From: Hamadaea sp013361475
GTDB taxonomy: Bacteria > Actinomycetota > Actinomycetes > Mycobacteriales > Micromonosporaceae
Assembly (NCBI RefSeq): GCF_040654195.1
Contig: NZ_JBFAHM010000006.1
Location: 310,001-374,000 of the forward strand
Length of the DNA: 64,000 bases
Direction: 5' to 3'
This document shows positions 40,498 to 50,300 of the stretch, piece after piece. A model generated the notes under the pieces. It saw nothing but the letters and a program-made list of their open reading frames with translations, searched no databases and had not been told where the DNA came from. Both the position numbers and the translations under genes were made by a program. Numbering within the stretch: position 1 is the stretch's first letter; each line of letters opens with the position of its first letter.

Positions 40498-40801
40498 TGG
40501 TGATGACGTTGCGCCGCTTGTCGGCGGGGTCGGGCGTACGCTCCACGAACCCCCGGCCTTCGAGGTCGTTGAGGACGGCGACGAGGTCGCTGAGGTGGAT
40601 GCCGCTGCGGCGGCCCAGGGTCGCCTGGCTGGCCGGGCCGAACTCCTCCAGCGTCGCCAGCAGCCGATAGTGGTAGCCGCGCGCACCCGCCTCGGCCAGC
40701 CGCTCGGCCAGCAGCCGGTGGCCGACCCCCGCGGCCCGGCTGAGCAGCCAGCTCGGCAGGCTTGTGAAACGGGCGGGGGCGACGTCGTCGGCGTACTCCA
40801 C
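40349..40801 (-). CDS. MarR-family regulator
   Basis: 150 residues from GTG 40801. The winged helix is clear: SQATLGRRSGIHLSDLVAVLNDLEGRGFVERTPDPADKRRNVITIT. A TATAGT box lies 7 nt before GTG and no spaced ribosome site is seen, so a leaderless mRNA is likely. Its 3' end overlaps the MFS gene antisense, so the two could interfere in expression. Confidence 0.88.
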   Translation of the reverse strand: MEYADDVAPARFTSLPSWLLSRAAGVGHRLLAERLAEAGARGYHYRLLATLEEFGPASQATLGRRSGIHLSDLVAVLNDLEGRGFVERTPDPADKRRNVITITAAGRREGKRLGERLDQVQEELLAPLTAKEREQLTELLGRIVAHHQAA

Positions 40802-40833
40802 GCCTCCGACTATATCGTTCGGCCGACCAACGG

Positions 40834-41364
40834 TTATCCCATGGCCGGGACCGGGTCGCCACGGAGGCGGCTGTAGAGGTAGCCGTCCCGCCACTTCCCC
40901 GCCCGGAACTCGCAGGCCCGCACGATGCCTTCCAGCTGGAATCCGGCTTTCACCAGCGACTTCTGCTCGGCGAGGTTTTCCGGGTGCGTACCGGCCTGAA
41001 TGCGTTGCGCGGGAGTGTGCGTGAACAGGTAGTCGCACAGCTGCGCCTGGGCCCGCCAGCCGATCCCTCTGCCCCGCCACTCCGGCAGCAACGCGATGCC
41101 GATCTCCCAATAGGGCGCCTGGCCGCCGTAGCTGCCGGACCGATAGCTGACGAAGCCCGCGGCCTTCGCGTCGAACGCCTCGATGATCAGGCGGCCGTCG
41201 TGTTCGCCCAGGTAGGAATCCAGGGCGAAACGGCGCGCAGGGGCTTCGGGGTCGCGGAAACCGGCCCAGTCCAGACCGATCAACCCGGGCTCGAGGCAGA
41301 ATCGCCGGAACATCGCCAGGTCGCCCGCCGCGACGGGGCGCAGGCTCACGTGGGGGTCGCTCAT
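40834..41364 (-). CDS. GNAT-family N-acetyltransferase
   Basis: 176 residues from ATG 41364. VSLRPVAAGDLAMFRRF at the N-terminus, WEIGIALLPEWRGRGIG (acetyl-CoA P-loop, motif A) and AGTHPENLAEQKSLVKAGFQLEGIVR (motif B) are RimJ/RimL-like. It acetylates an amine on a protein or small molecule; substrate unknown. Single gene between the MarR gene and the lipid kinase. Confidence 0.85.
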   Translation of the reverse strand: MSDPHVSLRPVAAGDLAMFRRFCLEPGLIGLDWAGFRDPEAPARRFALDSYLGEHDGRLIIEAFDAKAAGFVSYRSGSYGGQAPYWEIGIALLPEWRGRGIGWRAQAQLCDYLFTHTPAQRIQAGTHPENLAEQKSLVKAGFQLEGIVRACEFRAGKWRDGYLYSRLRGDPVPAMG

Positions 41365-41453
41365 CCTGCGACGGTACGCCGAACGCCGCGCTGCGTCCGA
41401 GGGCCGGAAATCCCGCGTACTCGGGGCTGAACAGGCCGGTAACATCTCCCGCC

Positions 41454-42383
41454 ATGCGCAGCAAGATCGAGCTGGACACCGCCATCCGCCAGGACCGGCG
41501 CGCGGTGCTGCTCCTCAACACCCGGTCCCGGCGGGGACGCGACCACTTCGAGCAGGTGTCGCGCCACCTCGACACGGCGGGGTTCGGGTTGCTCGCCCGT
41601 TACGGCGTCGAGCGGCCCGAGCGGCTGCCGGAGATTCTGGCCGAGGCGATTGGCCTGGGCCCGGACCTTTTGGTGGCCGGGGGCGGCGACGGCACGATCA
41701 GCGAGACCGCGAGGCATCTGGCGCACCAGGACATCGCGATGGGGCTGCTGCCGCTCGGCACGACCAACAACTTCGCCCGTACGCTCGGCGTCCCACTCGA
41801 CGTGACCGGCGCGCTCGCACTGCTCACCGACGGCAAGGTGGCCGACGTCGACCTCGGCGAGGCGGCTGGGCGGATCTTCACCAACCTCGTCTCGATCGGC
41901 CTGTCCGCACAGGTCGCCGAGCACGTTCCGCATCGGCTCAAGCGACGCGTCGGACGGGTGGCGTACCCGCTGACCGCGTTGACCCGGCTGCCCGCACACC
42001 GGCCGTTCGACGCCGTCGTGACCGGCGGCGGCGAGGTACGCCGCGTCCGCACCCATCAGCTCAACATCGCCAACGGCAACTCCCACGCCGGCAACCCGAT
42101 CGCCCGCGACGGCAGCGCCGACGACCGGCTGCTGATGGCATACGCCCTGGGCCGGCACGGGCGACGGCATCTGCTCGGAGCGACCCTCCGGCACCTGGTG
42201 ACCGGACGACTCCGGACGGTCGAGGGATCGCCGTTCCTGGCCGCGCCCGAGGTACTCGTCGAGACCGAGCCGTCGTTGCCGCTGGACATCGACGGCGAGG
42301 TGCTGGGGCGTACGCCGGTGCGCGTCCGCATTCTGCCGAATGCTCTGCGCGTCATGGTCGCGGCGGACTTCCCCGACCGCTGA
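41454..42383 (+). CDS. Diacylglycerol kinase-family lipid kinase
   Basis: 309 residues. LLLNTRSRRGRDHFEQV, LLVAGGGDGTISETARHLA (nucleotide-binding GGGDGT), LLPLGTTNNFARTLG and LDIDGEVLGRTPVRV are the DagK/YegS hallmarks. It phosphorylates a lipid such as diacylglycerol with ATP at the membrane. It ends just before a large hairpin repeat that separates it from the convergent MarR gene. Confidence 0.9.
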   Translation: MRSKIELDTAIRQDRRAVLLLNTRSRRGRDHFEQVSRHLDTAGFGLLARYGVERPERLPEILAEAIGLGPDLLVAGGGDGTISETARHLAHQDIAMGLLPLGTTNNFARTLGVPLDVTGALALLTDGKVADVDLGEAAGRIFTNLVSIGLSAQVAEHVPHRLKRRVGRVAYPLTALTRLPAHRPFDAVVTGGGEVRRVRTHQLNIANGNSHAGNPIARDGSADDRLLMAYALGRHGRRHLLGATLRHLVTGRLRTVEGSPFLAAPEVLVETEPSLPLDIDGEVLGRTPVRVRILPNALRVMVAADFPDR

Positions 42384-42389
42384 CCCGCG

Positions 42390-42462
42390 TGATCATCGCG
42401 TCAGCCATGCTGTTTCGCGGGGCGATTTGCCCGCTCAAACAGCATGGCTGACGCGATGATCA
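42390..42462. repeat. 73-bp hairpin repeat, copy 1 (between convergent genes)
   Basis: Arms 42390-42415 and 42437-42462 are perfectly complementary over 26 bp, with a 21-nt loop that itself has a GCGGG/CCCGC stem. Related to the element at 61308-61382. It lies 7 bp from one stop codon and 10 bp from the other, so it can serve as a terminator. Confidence 0.88.
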
Positions 42463-42471
42463 GGAAGCGGA

Positions 42472-42996
42472 TCACGAGGCGGCGAGGTCGCGGGTGGCGG
42501 TGTCGCCCGCCTCGTTGGCCCGGGCGAGGAAGTCCGCGATCAGTTTCAGCTGCGCCTCGTCGTAGCCCGCGCAGATGTCGTCCATCGCGGCGTTCATTCC
42601 GCTGAACAGCCGGAACATCTCGCGGCCCCGATCGGGCAGCGCTCGTAAGGTCACCGCCCGGCGATCGGCCGGGTCGCGTTCCCGTGCGATCCAGCCAGCC
42701 TTCTCCAGCCGGTCGAGGATGCCGGTGAGAGTGGCCGGATGGAGCCCGGCCCGGCGGGCGAGCGTACTGGGGGTCAGCGGGCCGTTGCGGCTGATCAGGT
42801 CCAGGCAGTCCAGGTCGATCTCTTTCAGCTCGACCTTCCCGCTCACCTGCCGGTTCAGCATCGCCAGCTGATTGCGGAGATCCCGCAGCGAGTCCTTGAC
42901 CTGCGCGGTCAGCCGCCGCCGCGTACGCCCGTCGCCCGCCGGCCCGTCGTCGGCAGGTTCGTCGGCCGTGCCGGAGCGAGATGTTACGTGACTCAT
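42472..42996 (-). CDS. MarR-family regulator
   Basis: 174 residues. A 30-residue Asp/Gly/Arg-rich leader precedes the winged helix (LTPSTLARRAGLHPATLTGILDRLEKAGWIARERDPADRRAVTL). Divergent from the NmrA-type reductase operon, whose promoter it shares. The hydrophobic helices at the C-terminus form the dimer interface. It probably represses the three-gene operon at 43065-44899 and itself. Confidence 0.88.
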   Translation of the reverse strand: MSHVTSRSGTADEPADDGPAGDGRTRRRLTAQVKDSLRDLRNQLAMLNRQVSGKVELKEIDLDCLDLISRNGPLTPSTLARRAGLHPATLTGILDRLEKAGWIARERDPADRRAVTLRALPDRGREMFRLFSGMNAAMDDICAGYDEAQLKLIADFLARANEAGDTATRDLAAS

Positions 42997-43038
42997 ATTG
43001 TCTGAACCTCAAACTGAACTAGTATGGTTCTCATATGA
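42993..43038. promoter_or_regulatory. Divergent control region with TGAAC repeats
   Basis: TCATAT (42993-42998) and ATATGA (43033-43038) are inverted; TGAACC and TGAACT (43003, 43015) are direct repeats 12 bp apart, and GGTTC (43026-43030) is the complement. The AT-rich character and symmetry make this the likely MarR operator and promoter. Confidence 0.45.
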
Positions 43039-43064
43039 TACGTCTCTGAGAGGAAATAGCAGCG

Positions 43065-43874
43065 ATGTTCCTGGTCACTGGAGCGACCGGCACGGTCGGG
43101 CGGGCGGCGGTCCGGCTGCTGGTCGAGCGCGGAGCCAAGGTCGCGGCCGTCACCCGCGATCCCCATGCCGCCCTGCCATCCGAAGCTCAGCTCGTCCACC
43201 CCGATGAGGTTACGGCGCTCGACGGCGTCGACGGCGTACTCCTCAGCCCGCGCGCGTTCGGCGATCGGCTCGCCGACCTCGCCGCCCTGCGCCCCGAGCG
43301 GATCGTCGTCATCTCCTCGCTCACGATTCCCTTCCCAGTCGGCGAGGCCCGGTTCCGGGAGCATTTCGTGGCGACGGAGAACGCCGTCCGGGCAATGGGT
43401 CCGGAGTGGACGATGCTGCGCTGCGCCGACTTCGCCGCCAACACGTTCGCCTGGGCCGGGCAGATCAAGGCCACGGGAACCGTGCGCGGGGCGTACGCCG
43501 CGGCGCGTACCTCCACTGTCGACGAACGGGATCTCGCCGAGGTCGGTGTGCTCGCGCTGACCACCGATGGGCACGCCGGCGAGGCGTACGTGCTGACCGG
43601 CGAGCAGTCGCTGAGCCAGGCCGAGAAGGTCGCCGCGATCGGTGCGGCCGTCGGCCGGGAGCTGACCTTCGTCGAGATGGAGCCGGAGGCGGTCCGTCAG
43701 GGAATGCTCGCCGCTGGGCTGCCCGCCGAGGTGCCCGCCCGGCTGCTCGGCTCACAGGCCGACTACGCCCGCGAGGCCGGTCCGACCACCGACACCGTAC
43801 GCCGCCTGCTGGGCCGCCCGGCCCGCAGTTTCCCGACCTGGGCCGCGGATCACGCCGCCGCCTTCACGGCATAG
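43065..43874 (+). CDS. NmrA-like NAD(P)-binding reductase
   Basis: 269 residues. FLVTGATGTVGRAAVRLL is the Rossmann motif; the later segment VDERDLAEVGVLALT and GEAYVLTGEQSLSQAEKVAAIG is typical of the NmrA/quinone-oxidoreductase QOR2-like group. GAGAGG precedes ATG 43065. First gene of an operon with another NAD(P)-binding protein and a DoxX-like protein; together they look like a redox or quinone stress unit under MarR control (inference). Confidence 0.85.
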   Translation: MFLVTGATGTVGRAAVRLLVERGAKVAAVTRDPHAALPSEAQLVHPDEVTALDGVDGVLLSPRAFGDRLADLAALRPERIVVISSLTIPFPVGEARFREHFVATENAVRAMGPEWTMLRCADFAANTFAWAGQIKATGTVRGAYAAARTSTVDERDLAEVGVLALTTDGHAGEAYVLTGEQSLSQAEKVAAIGAAVGRELTFVEMEPEAVRQGMLAAGLPAEVPARLLGSQADYAREAGPTTDTVRRLLGRPARSFPTWAADHAAAFTA

Positions 43875-43883
43875 GAGGTCACC

Positions 43884-44552
43884 GTGAAACTCACGATCAT
43901 CGCCGCCACCGGCGGCATCGGACGTCACCTGGTCGAGCAGGCCGTCGCGGACGGTCACGAGGTCACCGCGGTCGCCCGGAGGCCGCGTAACCTGCCGGAG
44001 GGCGTACGCGCCATCGCGGTCGACTTCGAGCACCCGGACCCGGCCGCACTCCGCACCGCGGTCCGGGGCGCCGACGCCGTGGTGTCCGGGCTCGGGCCCC
44101 GGGATCCCCGGGCCGACGCCGGCATCACCTCGCGCGGCACCCAGGCGATCGTCGACGCGATGACGGCCGAAGGCGTACGCCGCATCGTGATCGTCAGCGC
44201 CGCACCGGTCGGGCCCGTGCCGGTGCCGGGTCAGCGGGCGCTGCCCAAGCACGACCCCGGCGACGGGTTCTTCATGCGTCACGTGGGCACCCGGATCGCG
44301 CGTACGCTCTTCGGCGCGCACTACGCCGACCTCGCGGCCACGGAAAGGATCCTGCGGGACAGTGATCTGGAGTGGACGGTCTCGCGGCCGCCGAAGCTGA
44401 CCGACAAGGCGCTCACCGGTGCGTACCGGACGGCGTTGAATCGCAACATCCGGGGCGGGTTCTCGATCTCCCGCGCTGACGTCGCCCACCACATGCTTCG
44501 CATGGTCGGCGAGCCGGACACGGTCCGGCAGGTCGTCGGGGTGGCGCACTGA
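43884..44552 (+). CDS. NAD(P)H-binding SDR-like protein
   Basis: 222 residues from GTG 43884, 5 nt after GGAGG. LTIIAATGGIGRHLVEQA (cofactor loop), VSGLGPRDPRA, RIVIVSAAP and LEWTVSRPPKLTD follow the atypical SDR/biliverdin-reductase-like pattern. It starts 9 bp after the NmrA-like gene and ends 2 bp before the DoxX-like gene. Confidence 0.85.
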   Translation: MKLTIIAATGGIGRHLVEQAVADGHEVTAVARRPRNLPEGVRAIAVDFEHPDPAALRTAVRGADAVVSGLGPRDPRADAGITSRGTQAIVDAMTAEGVRRIVIVSAAPVGPVPVPGQRALPKHDPGDGFFMRHVGTRIARTLFGAHYADLAATERILRDSDLEWTVSRPPKLTDKALTGAYRTALNRNIRGGFSISRADVAHHMLRMVGEPDTVRQVVGVAH

Positions 44553-44554
44553 CC

Positions 44555-44899
44555 GTGGCCTACGTCGTCCTCACCCTGCTCGCGGTCGTCGCCAACGGCT
44601 TCTCCGCCGTCCTCGACTTCGCGCGGTACAAGCAGGTCGCGCTGGTGATGGAGCGGGGCCAGGTGCCCCTTTCCTGGATGACGCCGCTCGGCGTGCTCAA
44701 GGCCGCGGGCGCTCTCGGTCTGCTGGCGGGCTTCGGCTACCCGCCGCTCGGGGTGGCCGCGGCCGTCGGCCTGGTGCTCTTCTTCCTGGCCGCCTTCGTC
44801 GTCCACTTCCGCGTACGCGACTTCGGCCTGGGGCTGCATCATCTGTTCCTGGCGATCTCCGCCGCCGCCTTGGTGGTGCAGATCCAGGCCGCGGCCTGA
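44555..44899 (+). CDS. DoxX-like four-helix membrane protein
   Basis: 114 residues from GTG 44555 (shares bases with the preceding stop region). Four helices; MTPLGVLKAAGALGLLAGFG and VGLVLFFLAAFVVHFRVRD are the DoxX-like signatures. These proteins are often encoded with oxidoreductases that use quinones or thiols. Third gene of the MarR-linked operon. Confidence 0.82.
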   Translation: MAYVVLTLLAVVANGFSAVLDFARYKQVALVMERGQVPLSWMTPLGVLKAAGALGLLAGFGYPPLGVAAAVGLVLFFLAAFVVHFRVRDFGLGLHHLFLAISAAALVVQIQAAA

Positions 44900-44924
44900 G
44901 CCGGAGTGACGGATACTGACGGTC

Positions 44925-45293
44925 ATGGAACCGTTGGCCCGCCTCAGCGGAGTCGCCCTGGAGTGTCCCGATCCCCGCGCGCTGGCGCAGTTCTACGCCC
45001 GGTTGACCGGCTGGCGGCTCGTCTACGAGAACGACGACTGGTGTTCCCTCGGCGAGGACGAGTCGTCGCCGTTTCACCTGTCGTTCCAGCGGTCGCCAGG
45101 GCATCGGCCGCCGGTCTGGCCCGACCCGGCCTCCTCGATGCAGTTCCACCTGCACCTGCGGGTCGCCGACCTCGACCAGGCCGAACCGGTGGTGCTGGCG
45201 GCGGGCGGGAAGAAGGCGGCGTACCAGCCGAATCCGGCCGGGTCGAGGGTGTTCCTCGACCCGGCCGGTCATCCGTTCTGCCTCGTGGGCTGA
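44925..45293 (+). CDS. VOC-superfamily (glyoxalase/bleomycin-resistance-like) protein
   Basis: 122 residues, one VOC domain: SGVALECPDPRALAQFYARLTGW, MQFHLHLRVADLDQAEPVVLAAGG, RVFLDPAGHPFCLV. Metal-ligand positions (His in FHLHL, final Glu absent and replaced by the HPFCLV strand) suggest a binding protein rather than a glyoxalase I. Starts 25 bp after the DoxX-like gene. Confidence 0.85.
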   Translation: MEPLARLSGVALECPDPRALAQFYARLTGWRLVYENDDWCSLGEDESSPFHLSFQRSPGHRPPVWPDPASSMQFHLHLRVADLDQAEPVVLAAGGKKAAYQPNPAGSRVFLDPAGHPFCLVG

Positions 45294-45307
45294 ATCGTGA
45301 GGCTGAC

Positions 45308-47242
45308 CTACTTCAGGGTCAGCGTCCAGGAGTCGATCTTTCCGGTGGCGCCGCTCTCCAGGTCGGTCGCCTCCAGCGACCACGTCCCGTCCGCGACCTG
45401 GCCGGACAGATCAAGCGTGTAGATCTTGTCGATGTTGTTCATGTCGGCGCCGTCGCGATCGTGGATCAGCACCCCGCCGCCCGGTCCGACCAGCCGGAGT
45501 TGCAGATCGCCGATGTTCGTGTGGGCGATGTGGACCTCCAGCCGCGCGGTCGCGTTGGCCATGGGGCTGGCCAGGCTCCCGCACCCGGCGATGGTGAGCG
45601 AGCTGGTCACAGCGGTGCCGTCGTCGGGGATGGCGACGTCGGTCGCGTTCGAGCCCTGGCAAGCCGCCGATCCGGTGACCATGACGGTGACCGGCGCTGT
45701 GCGTACCGTCCCCGCTGTCCCCTCACCCCGGACGACGATGGTGTACTCGCCCGGAGTGGTGGTCGCCGCGGTGGAGAACGAGATCGCCTGCGCCGATCCG
45801 TCGGTGGGGATCGAGCCCAGCCCGAAGATCGGCGTCATCCCGGCCGGCGCTCCGGTGGCGGTCAGCGAGACCAGTTGGTTCACGCCGGTCGTCTTGGTCG
45901 CCGCGATGGTCGTGCTGACCGTGCCGCCCTGCGCCACCACGTAAGTCGCTCCGGGGACCGTCAGGGTGTAGTCGTCGGCCACCGGGCAGTACGTGTTCTC
46001 CTTCGAGACCGACCGGTACGGGCAGTCGGCGTACTGGGCGAGCCGGATCAGGGCCTGCCGGTTGCGGCTGGTCTGTGCCGGGATCACCGACGCGGGCGGG
46101 TAGAACTGCTCGAACAGGTCCGACCGCTTCGGGTACATCTCGAAGGTGAAGCTGAAGATCTTCTGATCGGCCCACATCCAGTCGTTGATGATGCCGTCGG
46201 CGATGTAGAGGCCGCTCGCCTGGCCCGGCCAGTACCCGTTGAGATCGGCCATCTCGGTGCCGATCGCGCGATGCGCGGCGTACGCGTCGGCGGTCATCGG
46301 ACCGACGACCGTGCTCGTGGTGTAGCCGAAGGGCCACAGGACGAGCTGCGAGTAGGTGTGGATGTCGAGGTGCTCGGTGATCTGCTGGGTCCCGCCGACC
46401 CGGCGGCTCAGCACGAAGTCCCGGATCACCTGGGTCTCCTTGGCCGAGAAGGCCGCCGACCCCCGATAGGTGTCCTTCGACTTGACCCCGGACGAGCCGG
46501 CGCAGCAGCCCCACTTGTAGCCCCAGTTGCGGTTGAGGTCCGTGCCGATCTCGGTGGAACCGCTGTTGGGCTGCCGATTCTTGCGCCACATCAGATAATC
46601 ACCGCTGTCGACGTCGTACTGGGCGCCGTCCGGATTGACCATCGGCACGATCCAGATCTCGCGGTTGTCCACGATCTTCGTGATCGCCGGATCGCTGCCG
46701 TAGTCGTTGAGCAGCATGTTCGCGAGATACAGCGCCATCTCCACGGTGAGGTGCTCGCGGGCGTGCTGGTTCGCCGTGAACAGCATCTCCGGCTCGGACT
46801 CGTCCGCTCCCACGTTGTCGGAGATCTTGAGGGCCACGATGTCCTTGCCCTCATAGGACTTCCCGATGACCTGCTGCGAGGCCAGCGTCGGATAGAGGCC
46901 GACGAGCCGGCTCACCTCTGCCTTCGTCTCCGAGTAGTCGGTGTAACCGGGGTCGACCGGGCCGAACGTGGCGGCCAGGGTGGCCGCCGACATGTCGTCC
47001 ACTTTGAGCCCCTGCTTGCGCAGCTTGGCCGCCTGGTCCGGCCGGGCCTGGACGTAGACCGCGCCTTCGTCTACGTCGGTGATGACGGCTCCGGCCCGGT
47101 CGAGCAGCAGTTCCTGGCCTGGCTCCAGGCCGCGTACACGATAGGCCTGCGCGGGCGCCGCGCCCTCCGCGGGCGTGCTGAACAGGCTGAACGCGGCGCC
47201 CAGAGCGAGCACCGACAGGGCGGACGCGACTCGTCGCCGCAT
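45308..47242 (-). CDS. Secreted M14 zinc carboxypeptidase with C-terminal P-domain
   Basis: 644 residues. Signal peptide about 1-28. An inhibitor-like propeptide (about 33-95) precedes the M14 domain with zinc ligands His 160 and Glu 163 (NQHAREH), His 295 (HLDIHTYS), substrate Arg 238 (DLNRNW) and catalytic Glu about 368 (FTFEMYP). After a linker and a beta domain (about 430-510), the C-terminal 115 residues (IPDDGTAVTSSLTIAG, SWTLTLK) match a proprotein-convertase P-domain. It should remove C-terminal residues from extracellular peptides. It follows the giant RTX gene by 60 bp and may be cotranscribed. Confidence 0.9.
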   Translation of the reverse strand: MRRRVASALSVLALGAAFSLFSTPAEGAAPAQAYRVRGLEPGQELLLDRAGAVITDVDEGAVYVQARPDQAAKLRKQGLKVDDMSAATLAATFGPVDPGYTDYSETKAEVSRLVGLYPTLASQQVIGKSYEGKDIVALKISDNVGADESEPEMLFTANQHAREHLTVEMALYLANMLLNDYGSDPAITKIVDNREIWIVPMVNPDGAQYDVDSGDYLMWRKNRQPNSGSTEIGTDLNRNWGYKWGCCAGSSGVKSKDTYRGSAAFSAKETQVIRDFVLSRRVGGTQQITEHLDIHTYSQLVLWPFGYTTSTVVGPMTADAYAAHRAIGTEMADLNGYWPGQASGLYIADGIINDWMWADQKIFSFTFEMYPKRSDLFEQFYPPASVIPAQTSRNRQALIRLAQYADCPYRSVSKENTYCPVADDYTLTVPGATYVVAQGGTVSTTIAATKTTGVNQLVSLTATGAPAGMTPIFGLGSIPTDGSAQAISFSTAATTTPGEYTIVVRGEGTAGTVRTAPVTVMVTGSAACQGSNATDVAIPDDGTAVTSSLTIAGCGSLASPMANATARLEVHIAHTNIGDLQLRLVGPGGGVLIHDRDGADMNNIDKIYTLDLSGQVADGTWSLEATDLESGATGKIDSWTLTLK

Positions 47243-47302
47243 GGATTACCTCCGCGAGGGGTGGGGTGGCCGGTGGGCGGGGTCGCCCACCGGCCGTGAG
47301 GG

Positions 47303-50300
47303 TCAGTCGGTGCAGGAGACCGGGTCGGAGAAGTGGCCCGGCGAGCCCGGGTACGCCTTGCCCGCCCCGTGGTCGCCGGTGTCGTCGACGTAGGTGAAGG
47401 CGAGTTCGCCGAAGGCGGACGTGCCCACCGTGCCGATGTCGGCCGCGGTACGCCCGGCGCCGGACGCCCAGGCCAGCCGGGTGATGAAGTCCTGCATCGC
47501 GGGGCTGTGCTGGCGGACGTCGTTGTAGCCGCCGTAGGCCGCGTTGCAGTGGAGGTAGAGGTTGTAGGCGCCGTTCCAGTCGAGCAGCCGGTCACCGGCG
47601 CTCGGCCCGTTCTGCGCCACGTCCGCCTCCAGGACGTCGCGGTCCCAGCCGCCGTAGATCCAGTCGGTGCCCTGGTGGTGCTGGTTGTCGGCGTCCGACG
47701 CGTCGGTCATGTTCGTCCACTGGAACCACAGGCACGGGTCCCGGGTGACGCCGTTGACCTCGGTCGGCCACCGGCCCGGCTGGCAGTCGGCGAAGACGCC
47801 GCGCGGCTTCACGTCGAGCACGTCGGAGCCGAAGCCCTCGTCCAGGCTCTCGCCCGAACCGCCGAAGACGTGGTCCACGAAGCGGTCGTCCGTGCCCCGC
47901 GCCGACGCGGTGAAGACCCCGTTGACCAGGCAGTCCGGCGTGGCCGCGTCGAGGACCGGGTCGCAGCCCTTGCCGCCCCAGAGGACGTCCGAGCCCGCCG
48001 CCCCGAAGATGTCGTCGCCGCCGCTGTCGCCGTTGATGACGTCGTCACCCCAGCCGCCGTGGATGTCGTCGTTGCCCGAACCACCGCGGATCAGGTCGAA
48101 GCCGCCCTCGGTCAGACCGTTGTGCGGCATCGCCGGGTCCGTCGGCGAGCCGATCCAGACGTCGCCGTCGGTGTCGTGCCGCAGGTCCGCCCGCCGGTCG
48201 TACGCGCCGAGGCGGAAACCGGTGAACGTCTCCTGCGGAACGCTGGACAGCGTCATCGTGAATCCGAGCGTGGCCACGTCGTCGGCGTTGAGGTACTGGT
48301 TCATCAGGCCGCCGCGGTCGCCGACGATGGCGTCCTCACCGGCCTCGCCGTAGATCGTGTCCGAGCCGAGTTCGCCGAACAGGTCGTCGTCACCGGAGCC
48401 GCCCCAGACGGTGTCGTCGCCGTCCTGGCCCCAGATCCCGTCGTTCCCGCCGTCGCCGTAGAGCTGGTCGGCGCCCCAGGCGCCGTTCGGCTCGCAGGTC
48501 GCCTGCGCGGTGGTGCAGAACCGGGTGGACGGGCCGGGCAACGCCGGGTCATGCGTACGCACCACCGTGGCGTTGGTCAGGTCCGCGCCGGTCGCGTAAC
48601 GCTCGGCGTACACCTTCTCCTTGCCGTCGAGGACCGTCCGGAGCAGCGATCCGTTGTCGCCGAGGATGACGTCGTCGCCGCCGTCGCCCTCCACCACGTC
48701 GGCCCCGTCCCGGAAGCCGGCCGCCGAACTGCCGCCGATCAGGTCGTCCTGACCGTCGGGCGTACCGGTGCCGACGAGGTCGCCCGCCGGACCGGCGGCA
48801 CCCGGCCACGGCTGCACCGGCAGCGGAGTGACCGTGCTGTGCCCGGCCGCCCCCAGCGGGAGGTCGCCGCGCAGCGTGTCGACCCCGCCGTTGCCCTCGA
48901 GGTAGTCGGCGTCGCCGTCACCAGTGAGGGCGTCGTCACCGTCCTGCCCGTACGCGAGGTCGACGCCGTCGCCGCCGCTGATCCGGTCGCCGCCGTGGCG
49001 CAGCGGGTCGGCGTTGCCCCGGTCGAGCAGCGAGATGACCCTCGGCAGGTACGCCGAGCCGTCGGCGGCGAGCCGCGCCGTCACCGCTGCCGCCGGTTCC
49101 CCGGCCAACGGGCGCAGGATCGCGCCGTTGTCGCCGAGGATCACGTCGGAGTTCGGCCCGCCGAAGAGGGCGTCCGCCGCGTCCGGCTGACCGGTTCCGC
49201 TGACCGCGTTGTCCACAGTAGAGGAGCCGCCGACCAGGTCGTCGTCGCCGAGGTCGCCCTCGACCCAGTCACTACCCGGCCCGCCTTCGGCGTAGTCCGC
49301 GCCCGCGCCGCCGAGAACGCGGTCCGGTCCGCCCTGCCCGAGCAGGACGTCGTCGGAGCCGAGCCCGGCCACGTAGTCACCTGCGCTCGTGCCCGCCACC
49401 GGGTTCAGACCCAGGTCGAGCAGCGTGATCGCGCGCTGCGGAACCGCTCGCCCGGCCACGATCCGGGCGACCGTGCCATCGGTGAACTTCGCGTTGTCCC
49501 CGGCGATCAGGTCGTCGTCCGCGTCACCGACCAGGATGTCGGAGCCGTCGGGACGGCCCACTCCGGCCGAGGCCTCCTCCGAGGACCCGCCGATGATCTG
49601 GTCGTCGCCGTCGCCGCCGCTGACCGTGTCCGCGCCGTTGTTGCCCTCGATCTGGTCCTGGTCGCCGTCGCCGGTGACCAGGTCGTCGCCGAGGCCGCCG
49701 TAGATCCGGTCGTCCTGCGCGCCGCCGTGCAGCACGTCGCCCGCTCCGGCGGCCGGGGTGGTCCCGTTCAGATCCAGCGGGTACGCCCCGGAGTCGCCGT
49801 CGGCCGGAGTGCCGTTGTCCCCGACGATCCGGTCCGCTCCCTCCTCGCCGTAGACGTAGTCGGCGCCCTGGTCGGTCTCGCCCGCGGCCCGGCTTCCGCC
49901 GTAGAGGATGTCCGCGCCGTCGCCGCCGTAGATCTGGTCGCCGCCGTCGTTGCCCTCCACGGTGTCGACGTCGCCGCCGCCGTACAGGCCGTCGTTCCCG
50001 GCGTTGCCGTAGACGGTGTCGAGTCCGGCGTCGCCGAAGACCTGGTCGACGCCGTCGCCGCCCCACGCCTTGTCGTCGTCCCCGCCGAGGGCGAGGATGT
50101 CGTCGCCGAGCTGGCCACAGGCCCGGTCGGCACCGCTGCCCAGATCAGCGCGGTCGTCGCCGCCACCGGCGGTCACGACCTCCACCCCGGCCCCGCCGAG
50201 GATCAGGTCGGCCGAGCCCTGCACGGCGGGAACCGGCTGGGCGAAGGTGGCGCTGTCGGCGCACGCCTCGGCGGTCAGGTGCTTGTCGCCGAAGATCGTC